The translations under genes and the position numbers were made by a program. From positions 1,315,432-1,379,431 of the forward strand of contig JAHPZH010000001.1 in assembly GCA_019058315.1 (NCBI GenBank): a stretch of 64,000 nt of DNA, given 5' to 3'. This document shows positions 28,383 to 37,859 of the stretch, in pieces. The first letter of the stretch is position 1. Every line of letters begins with the position of its first letter. Origin of the DNA: Candidatus Helarchaeota archaeon (GTDB lineage: Archaea; Asgardarchaeota; Lokiarchaeia; Helarchaeales; RDOG01). The notes below the pieces were generated by a model. It was given only the letters and a program-made list of their open reading frames with translations, was not told where the DNA came from and searched no databases.

Positions 28383-29228
28383 ATGATACTATTCTGTGAC
28401 AATCATGGCGATTTGGAAGTTTTAAAGGAAATATTAAAATTAGAGGGCGGAGAGAAGGTTTGTTTAGGGGATTTAGTGGCTTATGGTCCCAAATCGCGGG
28501 AATGTGTTGAATTAGCGAAGGAATATAAAGATGTCACTTTCCTTAAAGGAAATTGGGAAGCAATAATTACAGGGGAAACAGTTTCAAACCGGCAATTTGT
28601 GACTCTAAACACATGTGAAAATTTAGTAAGAACACTACTAGATTTTTATCCAAAGGATGGAATTTTACAATTTGTTAACCAAAATTCTCATTTTGAAATT
28701 TTACATCCCTTTATAGATGAACCAAACAAGATTCATAAAATTAAGGCAAAAATATTCATCAAGGATTTTTATTTTAATCGTTTAGAATTTCTGCCATTTC
28801 GATTAAGACCGTATTTTCCTAATAATTCTTTAATTTCTTGGTTAGATTCGCTAGAATTGAGCTACAAGTTATCGGTTGATGCTATCGCGACCCATGGGGG
28901 ATTAAGCAATAATTATGACCTATTCACTTCTACATACCACGAATTCACTGCTACGTATGAGAAAGCTCAAAAACAAATAGAATTGGCAAAAAAATATTAC
29001 AATGTTGGAAAAATTTTTCACGCACATACGCATTTCCCAACAATTATTGTGGGTAATAATTATTATAGTAATAAAAAAGTTAAATGGGATTATGATTATC
29101 CATTAAATGAAATACCTTACGCAAGTCTCCCAGCGACTGGAAATTTTATAAGAACGAAGGGAATTTTTCAAACAGGATACATCAAGATTGAAAAGGAGGA
29201 GAATTCACTAAAATTTATTAAATTATAA
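28383..29228 (+). CDS. Calcineurin-like metallophosphoesterase
   Basis: 281 residues. Metal and catalytic motifs are LFCDNHGDLEVL (Asp-x-His), CLGDLVAYGP (Gly-Asp), LKGNWEA, ATHGG and FHAHTHFP. This is the YfcE/MJ0936-like type of phosphodiesterase. The usual GNH(D/E) motif reads GNWE here: the His that protonates the leaving group is Trp, so activity may be reduced or altered. It stands alone between the two TPR-longin genes, all separated by own intergenic regions. Its substrate is unknown. Confidence 0.82.
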   Translation: MILFCDNHGDLEVLKEILKLEGGEKVCLGDLVAYGPKSRECVELAKEYKDVTFLKGNWEAIITGETVSNRQFVTLNTCENLVRTLLDFYPKDGILQFVNQNSHFEILHPFIDEPNKIHKIKAKIFIKDFYFNRLEFLPFRLRPYFPNNSLISWLDSLELSYKLSVDAIATHGGLSNNYDLFTSTYHEFTATYEKAQKQIELAKKYYNVGKIFHAHTHFPTIIVGNNYYSNKKVKWDYDYPLNEIPYASLPATGNFIRTKGIFQTGYIKIEKEENSLKFIKL

Positions 29229-29280
29229 ACAATTTCAATTAAATTATAAAAAAAGTAGTAAAGTAGGGAGAGATAAAATT

Positions 29281-30132
29281 CTAAACATTAAATGTTTCAA
29301 GATCTACGCCTAGAGCTGCTGCTACATCCTCCGCAAGTTTTTCAGATTGCTCACGAGGTGGACCAGTAGTTAAACCACCATCCACTAAAATAGCAGACCC
29401 ATTAACAAAGCTGGAGTCTTCACTTGCAAGCCAAACTGCAGCTTTAGCGATATCCTCTGGTAGACCAGCACGCTTAATCGGTTGAATTTGTGCTAATATC
29501 GGTTTAATTTTAGGGATCAATTCTAATGCTCTTTCTTGCGTTAATCCAAGACCTCTACCAAAAACTGCTGTTGCTATCCCCCCAGGACAAATACAATTAA
29601 CACGTATACCAAGCTCACCAACTTCCCGGGCTACTGTGCGAGTCATATGAATAATTGCTGCTTTTGCTGCACTATACGCATGAGAGGCATATCCCGCACT
29701 GATTCCTGCAACACTCCCAGTATTAATAATACATCCTGAACCTTGTTTTTGCATTAATTTAATTGCATGTTTCATTCCTAAAAATGTACCACGTAAATGA
29801 ACCGCAATTATACTATCAAATGCTTTCGTTGAAAATGTTGCAAACTCTGGTTCTAATCGATCAAAACCGGCGTTATTATACATACAATCGAGCCTATTAT
29901 ATTCTTTTTTAGCATATCGAATGACAGCTCTAACATTTTTTTCGTCAGTGACATCCGTATGAAAAAAATTCACATCTGAACCAAGATTTTTGGCTAATTT
30001 TTCACCAGAATCATCTTGAATATCCGCAATTATTACCTTGGCACCTTCTTTGGAAAAAAGTCGAACCCCGGCTTCACCAATTCCACTAACCCCACCGGTT
30101 ATAATAGCAATTTTACCATCCAGTTTACCCAA
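29281..30132 (-). CDS. Short-chain dehydrogenase/reductase
   Basis: 283 residues of the classical SDR family: TGGVSGIGEAG for cofactor binding, DIQDDSG after strand 2 (Asp suggests NAD preference), YNNAG, Ser in NTGSVAG and the catalytic pair in YSAAKAA. The C-terminal part ends with VNGSAILVDGG, typical of 3-oxoacyl reductase or sugar-alcohol dehydrogenase-like members. Residues after 260 form an extra acidic tail. The start is TTG with a weak ribosome-binding site. Substrate unknown. Confidence 0.88.
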   Translation of the reverse strand: MGKLDGKIAIITGGVSGIGEAGVRLFSKEGAKVIIADIQDDSGEKLAKNLGSDVNFFHTDVTDEKNVRAVIRYAKKEYNRLDCMYNNAGFDRLEPEFATFSTKAFDSIIAVHLRGTFLGMKHAIKLMQKQGSGCIINTGSVAGISAGYASHAYSAAKAAIIHMTRTVAREVGELGIRVNCICPGGIATAVFGRGLGLTQERALELIPKIKPILAQIQPIKRAGLPEDIAKAAVWLASEDSSFVNGSAILVDGGLTTGPPREQSEKLAEDVAAALGVDLETFNV

Positions 30133-30207
30133 TTTATCATCAACTCAAAAAGAATTTTGAAATTGAATTATGATATATGAATCTAACTAATAAAATTAAT
30201 TAAAAAA

Positions 30208-33200
30208 TTATTTTTTGAAGATTTTTTGAACGAATTTGTCAATTTTAGAAAAAGGTCTAATATCTCCTTGAAAATTTTCCAATTCTTCACTAAAAAAGTC
30301 TTCTACATCATTAATTAAATCTTTTAATTTATTCCTTAAAGTTTTAAGATTTTCTTCTGCTATTAAAGCTGCACTAACATAATTCCCGTGTTCGAGGATT
30401 ATTGACAATTCTTCTTGTTCAATTATTTTTATTTTTGTTTCGCTTTTAGTTACTTCTTTTATTAGCTCAAAAAGACCTGCTAATCCTCCAGAAACAAATT
30501 GGGCTTCAGATTCTTCGATAACACCAGATTTAAAGGGATATTGGTAAATACTCTCACCTTGAGGTAAAAATAAATAAATATGATGTAATCTTTTATACCA
30601 ATTTTTCTCAGATTCTGTTTGGAAATCGGTCAATTGCATTTCTTCAATATTTGCTGACGTACTGATTTCTATGGGGCATGAAGGTGCTGAAATCCCTATT
30701 GAACTAGCTGAAATAGCTGGTTTTTCAATGATATTAGATGCTGTTGTAAGTATCATTTTTTCTTTTTTGATCATATCTAAATATTGAGAAATTTCTTCAC
30801 TTCTTCTCTTGGATCCGACTTCACTGAAGAGATTTTGTGCTGTAGTAAGGTAATTTGTTGCAACATTTAAATCCCTATTCTTTTTAGTAAAATCGAGTTC
30901 ATTGTCAGCTTGAATTAGATGCCATAATCCATCAAAATAAGTCCCAGTTGCTAAAGCCCATTTTGCATCTTCCTTGAAACCCCCTAGTTGATAATTTTTC
31001 GATGCTTCCCTTAAAAATGTTTTAATCTTTTTGTAGAAATTAGTTTTTTCATTTAAATCAGTAGATTTATCAAATAGAATTCTATTTTCAAGCGCTGAAC
31101 AGAAAATAGAATTTCCTAAGGATAATTTCTTCATTTTAACAGTTGGAAAATTTTCACTAGCTTTATTAAATAAATAAGAAGCTATAGCAAATTGTTTTGA
31201 ATCCTGTTTTAATTCCGCTTTTTCCATGTTTTCCCAAGCCTTACATAAATAAAGAGTTGCGGTTAATTCATCTTTTTCCCGTTTTATCTTAAATTTATGA
31301 CAAATAGTTTCAAATAATGAACTGGCTTTATTGTAAAGCTCAGCAGCTAGTAAATGATTTCCATTTTTACTTTCTATTCTTGCAGTTTCAATATGATGTC
31401 GAGCGGTGCAATAATTTTTTCTGGTTTCCCCAACTTGAATTAATTTTTGAATTCTTTCAATATTTTCCGGGGATTTTTTCTTTAGAAATGAATCTAAATT
31501 TTGAATTGCATTTTCAAAACTTTTTTTTGCCTCTAGATATGTTTCTGCAGCCTCCTGATACATACCTCTTTTACTAATATCTTCTGCTTTCTCTAAAATG
31601 CTCCACGCAGAATAAAAGGGTGATTCATATTTATATTCACGAATTTTATTCAATATCTGGCTTGCTTTTACATAATTTTCTTGTGCTTTTATATGATTTT
31701 CATTCGTATGTTCATTTTTTGCGATTTCGATAATTTCCCATGCATTGACATAACTTTTTAATTTATTAATAGTTTTTCCGGCTTTAATATACGTTAGAGT
31801 CATTAAAGCTCTATCAAATGCGTCACTTGCTTTTTTATAATTATCTGCAGCGGCAGTGTAATTACATAATCGGTCTTCAATTTGTGCAAGATAAATATAT
31901 CCCGATCCGACTAAATTTGAATATCCTTGATCTTTACAAAATGTTATTGCATCATTATATGCCACGATTCCCTTATTAAACATATCACCATTTGTTAATA
32001 TTCCCAATTCATAATATGTTTCTCCAATCATAAACAAATTTTCAATGTAATACCATGTTTCCTCATAAATATGCTTTTTTAAAAAGAATTCAAGCGATTT
32101 TTTTAGATAATTTACCTTTTCTGATTTATCTTTTGAATGTTTTGCTAATAATAATCCAATTCTTGGATAACAATACCCAAAGACATGGCTATAATTATAA
32201 GATCGTTCCTTTGTAACTCCAATATAATTCGAAATCTCATTAAAATATTCAATAGCACTTTGTAAATGCTTGTTTCTTTTTATATCCTCAAATATATCTC
32301 CCAATCCTATATGACCCACACATAAAAGAGCTTTATAAAATTGATTATATAAAATATAATTTGGATCAATCATTATTGGAATTCTAAAATTTGTTAACAT
32401 ATCCAATATCCTATTAGCAAACTCCACTCGTTGAATACTTAACGTTGCACGACTCATAGCCCCGATCATGAAGGTAAATGCACTATAAAAAACCCCATGT
32501 GCTGCCATAATTTTAGGAAAATGTAATTTACTAGCATTAATACTTTTTTCTAAGTCTTGTAGAATTAAATTAACATCTTTTGCGAAAAAACCAATAGAAA
32601 TTAAGAACATTGCAGTGGAGAATCGCGAGTAATAAAAAAATATTAAACCTGAAACGGGGATGCTTTTTGATAAGAATTCATCTCCTTTCTTTGCGGCCTT
32701 TTGAGCTCTATTTAAATATTTTTTTTGTTCAAATTGACTCAGTGCAAAATACGCACTAAAAATAAAATTAAAAAATAAATTAGCAGCATATGAAAAAAAT
32801 AACCAAGGAAGTTTATTCGATTTTTTAAATTTACTAATTAATTCATCAGATAATTCTAGCCAATTGAGGACATGTTGTTTTATATTTTTTTTATCAATTG
32901 GTGAATAGACAATAAGCCATGCAGTATATTCCTCAATACTAATTAAAAAATGATAGAAGCAAATTTCAGGTACATTTTGTTCCTTTCTTAATTCATCCCA
33001 TATGTTTTCTAGAGTAATTTTAAATTCTAAAGATAAATCATCAAAATTTGCATTTTTATCATTTCTAATACATTTTTCAGCAAAAATCAATTCTTGTGTT
33101 CTGTTTTCTAGAACTGCCATTTTTAATGATTCTATTCCATTTCCTTTTTTGGTATTTAGGATTTTTGCATCATGAAAATTTTTTTTAGCAGATTCAAGTA

Positions 33201-33585
33201 ATAATTTTTCTTTTCCTTTCTCGGCTTCTGATATATATTTTAAAATATCAATAAAACCTAAAGTTCCTTTAATTTTTTCTTCTATTTGCAACTGAGTAAA
33301 TATTTTATATGCTTTCTGATAATATTCTAAAGCAAATTTAAAATCATTTAATACATTTTCTTCTGTTTTTTCGAAATCTGCGGCTATTTGATAGATCTCA
33401 CCAAGTTTATAATATGCTTCACCTATTTTCTCTTTAAAATTTTCAGGTTGAGTTTGATGAATTTTTTCTATATTTTTTAATATCTCTATAGCCTTTCCCC
33501 AATTATGATTGTGTTCTTCTATCTCTACTTTTTTTAAAAAGTCATTAATTACTTCTAAGCTTTCCTTTTTCGAGATATCTGACAT
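30208..33585 (-). CDS. Giant TPR protein with C-terminal roadblock/longin-like domain, paralogue
   Basis: 1,125 residues, co-linear over its full length with the protein at 24847-28233. It has an N-terminal TPR solenoid (SIEFFLKKHIYEETWYYIEN and TAAADNYKKASDAF among the repeats), a linker with SIGISAPSCPIEIS, and the longin-like domain from about residue 1000 (HIYLFLPQGESIYQYPF, GGLAGLFELIKEVTKS, LSIILEHGNYVSAALI). Both copies keep the ISAP(T/S)CP(V/I)EIS linker, which suggests a functional docking site. The two genes flank a phosphoesterase and an SDR. Both copies are intact, so both are probably in use. Confidence 0.78.
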   Translation of the reverse strand: MSDISKKESLEVINDFLKKVEIEEHNHNWGKAIEILKNIEKIHQTQPENFKEKIGEAYYKLGEIYQIAADFEKTEENVLNDFKFALEYYQKAYKIFTQLQIEEKIKGTLGFIDILKYISEAEKGKEKLLLESAKKNFHDAKILNTKKGNGIESLKMAVLENRTQELIFAEKCIRNDKNANFDDLSLEFKITLENIWDELRKEQNVPEICFYHFLISIEEYTAWLIVYSPIDKKNIKQHVLNWLELSDELISKFKKSNKLPWLFFSYAANLFFNFIFSAYFALSQFEQKKYLNRAQKAAKKGDEFLSKSIPVSGLIFFYYSRFSTAMFLISIGFFAKDVNLILQDLEKSINASKLHFPKIMAAHGVFYSAFTFMIGAMSRATLSIQRVEFANRILDMLTNFRIPIMIDPNYILYNQFYKALLCVGHIGLGDIFEDIKRNKHLQSAIEYFNEISNYIGVTKERSYNYSHVFGYCYPRIGLLLAKHSKDKSEKVNYLKKSLEFFLKKHIYEETWYYIENLFMIGETYYELGILTNGDMFNKGIVAYNDAITFCKDQGYSNLVGSGYIYLAQIEDRLCNYTAAADNYKKASDAFDRALMTLTYIKAGKTINKLKSYVNAWEIIEIAKNEHTNENHIKAQENYVKASQILNKIREYKYESPFYSAWSILEKAEDISKRGMYQEAAETYLEAKKSFENAIQNLDSFLKKKSPENIERIQKLIQVGETRKNYCTARHHIETARIESKNGNHLLAAELYNKASSLFETICHKFKIKREKDELTATLYLCKAWENMEKAELKQDSKQFAIASYLFNKASENFPTVKMKKLSLGNSIFCSALENRILFDKSTDLNEKTNFYKKIKTFLREASKNYQLGGFKEDAKWALATGTYFDGLWHLIQADNELDFTKKNRDLNVATNYLTTAQNLFSEVGSKRRSEEISQYLDMIKKEKMILTTASNIIEKPAISASSIGISAPSCPIEISTSANIEEMQLTDFQTESEKNWYKRLHHIYLFLPQGESIYQYPFKSGVIEESEAQFVSGGLAGLFELIKEVTKSETKIKIIEQEELSIILEHGNYVSAALIAEENLKTLRNKLKDLINDVEDFFSEELENFQGDIRPFSKIDKFVQKIFKK

Positions 33586-33668
33586 AATAATATCCCCATG
33601 TAATCTTCCGTTGAGATGTTAAATAATAATAGAAAAGACAATAAAAAATTTATTAAAAATTCAAATAG

Positions 33669-33685
33669 ATAGTAATTTATACTAT
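33669..33685. promoter_or_regulatory. Inverted repeat between divergent genes (possible operator)
   Basis: ATAGTA, five bases, then TACTAT: a perfect six-base inverted repeat in the 150-nt region between the divergent TPR-longin and GNAT genes, about 50 nt before the GNAT start. It could be a regulator site, but short AT-rich palindromes are common by chance in this base composition. Confidence 0.2.
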
Positions 33686-33735
33686 TTCAAATAAAATTGA
33701 AGAATAAATTATCTAAAAATTAGCGAGAACAAAAA

Positions 33736-34236
33736 ATGGCTGAAATTCTCATTATTCGACAACCTAAAACTGAAAAAGAATTTGAATTAATGTATAATTT
33801 GAGATGGCGAGTTTTAAGGAAGCCTTGGGATCGACCTCGGGGTTCTGAAAAAGATGAAGATGAATCTATCTCGAGTCATTTTATTGCAATAGCGGATAAT
33901 AAAATTATTGGGACCGCACGATACCATAAGATAAATGAAAAGGTTGGTAGGGTTAGGTATCTAGCTGTAGCTGAAGAATATCGTGGAAGAGGTGTTGCTC
34001 GTTCTATAATGGAAGCAATTGATCTAACAGCATGCAATCAGAATTTAAAATACTTGATTCTGAGTGCACGACATACAGCTGCGGAATTTTTTAAAAAGAT
34101 GGGTTATAAAATAATGGGAGAAGGAAAAACACTTTTTGGAGAAATCAAACATTATAAAATGGTAAAAAAATTTAAAGAAAATATTTCTAGAATGCAAGAA
34201 ATAATTGATAATTTAAGAAAAACGCTAGATTCTTGA
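33736..34236 (+). CDS. GNAT-family N-acetyltransferase
   Basis: 166 residues. The acetyl-CoA site is VRYLAVAEEYRGRGVARSIM, carrying the family's R-G-x-G-x-A turn, followed by the conserved C-terminal strand/helix pair (LSARHTAAEFFKKMGYKIMG). It resembles the ElaA/PhnO-like group that acetylates small molecules or amino termini. It is followed by the NIPSNAP-like/MBL gene pair after 58 nt, maybe as a loose operon. Substrate unknown. Confidence 0.87.
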   Translation: MAEILIIRQPKTEKEFELMYNLRWRVLRKPWDRPRGSEKDEDESISSHFIAIADNKIIGTARYHKINEKVGRVRYLAVAEEYRGRGVARSIMEAIDLTACNQNLKYLILSARHTAAEFFKKMGYKIMGEGKTLFGEIKHYKMVKKFKENISRMQEIIDNLRKTLDS

Positions 34237-34294
34237 ATTAAATTCAAAAATCAGCATTATAAAGTAATATTATTTAAATGGAGATAGGATATAA

Positions 34295-34939
34295 ATGATC
34301 TATTTAGAAGAAACGTTTAATATTGTTCCAGCCAGTCCTGAAGGCTTGGATATATTTGTTAGATTTGTGCAAGAGAAATTAATGCCAATAGGTCAAAAAC
34401 TAGGGTTGAATTTGATAACGGCTTGGTTTAGCAATGTTGATTTATTTAGCCAAGTTACACATATAACGGAATTTGATGACTTGGAAGCATTAAAGGTGTT
34501 CCGGATTAAATCCAGCGAAGAGAAAGCATGGGGAGAATATTTAGCAGGTTTGGAAGAATTAGCTCCAGAACGGCACTCTCGATTATTAGAACCATTAGAA
34601 AGTGTTCCGCCTAAAGCTTTACATAAAGCAATTAAAAGAAGCCAACGAAAGCCATTAGATGTTTATAGCCTAGCAGTACTCGAAGTGGCCCCTGGTAAGA
34701 TGCAAGATTTTATTTCATCGCTAAAGGATGCGGCCAAAGGGTTCCCAATTATAGCTAGTTGGCGTCCTGTTACGGGAAGCCCAAATGAGGTGATTGATTT
34801 ATGGAAGGGATCAATAACACAACAAAGTTACAAACCAGCTGACGACTTTATGAAAGAATTTTTTAGACAAGTCCGAGACTTAGCACCAAAAGAACGTTTG
34901 AGAACTGTATATGCACTACCATACTCACAATTGAGATGA
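34295..34939 (+). CDS. NIPSNAP-like protein (two ferredoxin-like alpha/beta halves)
   Basis: 214 residues that read as two similar halves: EETFNIVPASPEGLDIFVRF and, after residue 125, VYSLAVLEVAPGKMQDFISS. This is the dimeric alpha/beta-barrel arrangement of NIPSNAP-type proteins; the end, VYALPYSQLR, fits that family. Its stop overlaps the start of the MBL gene by ATGA, so the pair is translationally coupled and probably forms one functional unit. GGAGATAGG lies just upstream of the ATG. Confidence 0.6.
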   Translation: MIYLEETFNIVPASPEGLDIFVRFVQEKLMPIGQKLGLNLITAWFSNVDLFSQVTHITEFDDLEALKVFRIKSSEEKAWGEYLAGLEELAPERHSRLLEPLESVPPKALHKAIKRSQRKPLDVYSLAVLEVAPGKMQDFISSLKDAAKGFPIIASWRPVTGSPNEVIDLWKGSITQQSYKPADDFMKEFFRQVRDLAPKERLRTVYALPYSQLR

Positions 34940-36231
34940 AGGTTATGTCTGAAAAATCAGGTAAATCTATGAGAAAAAGAAGTGATAAACTCAAAGGGTT
35001 ACAAGTAATTACAAGTCAGGGTATTAAATTTCGTCATCCTATGAAAGATGTTCATACAGCCAGTATGATCATTTCTGGATGTGGTTGGGTCGACACGGAC
35101 GATGGCATTGTGTTAATTGACACTTTGATCAATAAAAAAGCTGCTAAAACGACTTATGATAAGATCCATGAGGTAAGTAAAGGTAGGATTAAATATATAA
35201 TTTATACACATGGTCATGGAGATCATATCGGTGGATGTGAAGTTTTTATGGCTGACAAACCAGAAGTCATAGCTAGCAAATATTTACCCGCCCGACTTGA
35301 TAAATATAGAATGTTGGCTCAACATAGAAACCGAATTTCAGCTCAACAGTTTGACTTGCCAGAAATAAAAATGCCTGAAAAACAAATCGCTAGAATATAT
35401 TCCAGTGTTATCTATCCAACTAAAACGTTTTTAGGAGAGATGACTTTTAAATTAGGAGATAAAACCTTTGAACTCCATACAACACGTGCAGAAACTGATG
35501 ATGCGTGTTGGGTATGGATACCTGAGATAAATGCAGCATTTGTTGGAGATTTGATTATTGGAAGTTTCCCAAACATTGGCAATCCATGGAAACCAACTCG
35601 TTTCGCCTTGGATTGGGTAAAAGCATTAGAAGAGGTTCGAGCCAAAGAGCCTGAAATCATTTTTGCTAGTGGAGCAGGCATAATGTATAGAGATGATGAT
35701 GTCTCAGCCGTTTTAGATGCAAATATCGAAGCAATCCGTAATATGCATGATCAAGTCATTGACTGTATTAATAAGGATATCCATATAACGGAGATGATTC
35801 ATAAAATTCAGCTACCAGATCATCTCAAAAATAATCCACATCTTGCTTTCTTATACTCTCGACCAGAATTTTTTGTATACAATGTATATCGGTGGTATCA
35901 TGGTTATTTTGATGGTAATCCAGCAAATCTATTACCCCGACCAGAGAAAGAAGTTATGGATGAGATTTATAAAATTATAGGTGATCCAGAAAAAATCTTG
36001 AATAGCGCCAAAGATCTCTTCGATCAGAATCAGGTGCAACTAGGTCTTCAAATATTGGATATTTTGATTCAGGCAGATCCAGAAAATATTAATGCACGAA
36101 AATTACGGATAAGAATGCTTAAAAAATTAGGTTCAAGGGATTATTGTTTAATGTCCCGTAACGCTTGGGTTTATTTTATTAAAAAGGATAAGAAATTTAT
36201 TCGCTCAAGAGAAAAAGCTAAGACTAATTAA
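34936..36231 (+). CDS. Alkylsulfatase-like metallo-beta-lactamase-fold hydrolase
   Basis: 431 residues. The metal motif is YTHGHGDHIGG (His-x-His-x-Asp-His), preceded by an Asp-rich first strand and followed by later metal ligands around WIPEINAAFVGDLIIGSFPN. The C-terminal half contains VYRWYHGYFDGNPANLLPRP, a strong match to the dimerisation domain of SdsA-type alkyl sulfatases, and then a helical part. It therefore probably cleaves an ester such as a sulfate ester, in the cytoplasm since no signal peptide is present. It overlaps the NIPSNAP-like gene by four bases. The window also has a formylglycine-type sulfatase at 6207. Confidence 0.82.
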   Translation: MKVMSEKSGKSMRKRSDKLKGLQVITSQGIKFRHPMKDVHTASMIISGCGWVDTDDGIVLIDTLINKKAAKTTYDKIHEVSKGRIKYIIYTHGHGDHIGGCEVFMADKPEVIASKYLPARLDKYRMLAQHRNRISAQQFDLPEIKMPEKQIARIYSSVIYPTKTFLGEMTFKLGDKTFELHTTRAETDDACWVWIPEINAAFVGDLIIGSFPNIGNPWKPTRFALDWVKALEEVRAKEPEIIFASGAGIMYRDDDVSAVLDANIEAIRNMHDQVIDCINKDIHITEMIHKIQLPDHLKNNPHLAFLYSRPEFFVYNVYRWYHGYFDGNPANLLPRPEKEVMDEIYKIIGDPEKILNSAKDLFDQNQVQLGLQILDILIQADPENINARKLRIRMLKKLGSRDYCLMSRNAWVYFIKKDKKFIRSREKAKTN

Positions 36232-36259
36232 AATAAATCCATTAAGATGGAAACCTAAC

Positions 36260-37792
36260 TTATGCATCAAAATCTTTCAATTTATCAATTAATTCTTGAG
36301 CTCTTTCTTCCAAAATTTTTAAATCTGCCAATTTAATTCCAGACTTCTTCATTTGTGCTTTAATTGATTCTAATTCCTTAAATATATTCTTCTTTTTCTC
36401 TTTATAGCTTTTACAATATTTCACTACTGCCTTTGCATCATTAATATTCAAACCCTCTATTTTTTCGATCTGATTATTAGATAGATCTAAGGTTTGTAAT
36501 TGGGAGAGGGGTTCCAACCCCTGTATTTTATCGATCCGATTATTAGATAGTAATAGTGATAGTAATTGGGAGAGATTTTCCAATCCCTCTATCTTAGCAA
36601 TCTTATTATTATTGAGAGATAATGTTTGTAACTGGTTCAGGTTTTCCAATCGCTCTATCTTTGTGATTTGATTATTTGCAAGAAATAATTCTATCAAATG
36701 GGAGGGAGTTTCCATTCCCTCTAATTTGACGATCTGGTTATTGCTGATAGATAATAATTGTAACTGGTTAAGCTTTTCTAATCCCTGTATCTTTGTGATC
36801 TGATTTTCTGTAAACTCTAAATGTTCTAATTGGAGGAGGGTTTCCAATCCCTCTATCTTTTTGATCTGGTTTTTAAATAGAACTAATATTTTTAATTTGG
36901 TGAGGTTTTCTAATCCTTCTATCTTTGAGATTTGATTATTCGAAAGATATAATGTTAGTAAATTGGAGAGAGTTTTCATACCTTCTATCTTCGCAATCTG
37001 ATTATTAACGAGAGATAAAGTTTGTAATTGGTTAAGATTTTCTAAGCCCTCTATTTTTGTGATCTGATTATCTACAAGCTGTAAATCTTGTAATTGGGAT
37101 AGAGTTTCCAATCCTTCTATCTTCTTGATCTTATTACGTTCAAGATATAAATTTTTTAATTGAAGGAGGGTTTCTAACCCTTCTATCTTGGTAATCTGAT
37201 TATTAAATAGAGCTAATGTTTGTAATTTGGTGACTTTTTTTAATCCCTCAATTTTTGTGATCTGATTCAACCCAAGATTTAATAGTTTTAATTGGAAGAG
37301 GGTTTCCAATCCCTCCATCTCTTTGATCTGATTATTTTCAATCCATAATTCCTGTAATTGGGAGAGTGGTTTCAAGCCCTGTATCTTATCTATCTGATTA
37401 TAATTAAAATCTAAAATTAGTAATTGGGAAAGATTTTCCAATCCCTCTATCTTTGTAATTTGATTTTTAGTGAGAAATAATTTTTGTAATTGAGTAAGAT
37501 TTTCTAATCCCTCTATCTTTGTGATCTGATTGTCCCCAAGACTTAATACTTGTAATTTGGAGAGTTTGTCCAACCCCTCTATCCTTTTGATCCGATTTTG
37601 TGCTAGATATAATGTTTCTAAATGAGAGAGTCCCTCCAACCCCTCTATTTTAGTGACCCCTTTATTAGATATGTTAATGGAATAAACGTGCCAGTCTTTA
37701 TTTACCAATATATCAAATTTACTAAGTTTATATTTCTTTGTTAGTCTTTCAATTGCTTCTTCTTCTTCTGGCTGAAATTCAATATTTGCCAT
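36260..37792 (-). CDS. SDS22-like leucine-rich-repeat protein (about 19 repeats)
   Basis: 510 residues. After a capping region of about 45 residues come about 19 copies of the 22-residue repeat LxxLxLxxNxIxKIEGLExL. This is the SDS22-type LRR, which forms a curved solenoid used for protein binding. The last 75 residues are a charged helical tail (KEKKKNIFKELESIKAQMKK). No signal peptide or membrane helix, so it is cytoplasmic. The paralogue at 37860 lies immediately upstream in the same orientation with 11 repeats and the same cap and tail. Confidence 0.88.
   Translation of the reverse strand: MANIEFQPEEEEAIERLTKKYKLSKFDILVNKDWHVYSINISNKGVTKIEGLEGLSHLETLYLAQNRIKRIEGLDKLSKLQVLSLGDNQITKIEGLENLTQLQKLFLTKNQITKIEGLENLSQLLILDFNYNQIDKIQGLKPLSQLQELWIENNQIKEMEGLETLFQLKLLNLGLNQITKIEGLKKVTKLQTLALFNNQITKIEGLETLLQLKNLYLERNKIKKIEGLETLSQLQDLQLVDNQITKIEGLENLNQLQTLSLVNNQIAKIEGMKTLSNLLTLYLSNNQISKIEGLENLTKLKILVLFKNQIKKIEGLETLLQLEHLEFTENQITKIQGLEKLNQLQLLSISNNQIVKLEGMETPSHLIELFLANNQITKIERLENLNQLQTLSLNNNKIAKIEGLENLSQLLSLLLSNNRIDKIQGLEPLSQLQTLDLSNNQIEKIEGLNINDAKAVVKYCKSYKEKKKNIFKELESIKAQMKKSGIKLADLKILEERAQELIDKLKDFDA
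36450..37680. repeat. 66-bp tandem coding repeats (LRR array 1)
   Basis: About 19 imperfect 66-bp units encode the LRRs, seen on the + strand as recurring 'aatccctctatctttgtgat' stretches. Such an array is prone to unequal recombination, and unit number probably varies between relatives. Confidence 0.75.
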
Positions 37793-37859
37793 ATTTTAAC
37801 ACGAAATTGATATTTACTTTATTTACTACAACATGCTTATTGCCTTTTCTATTAGATTT

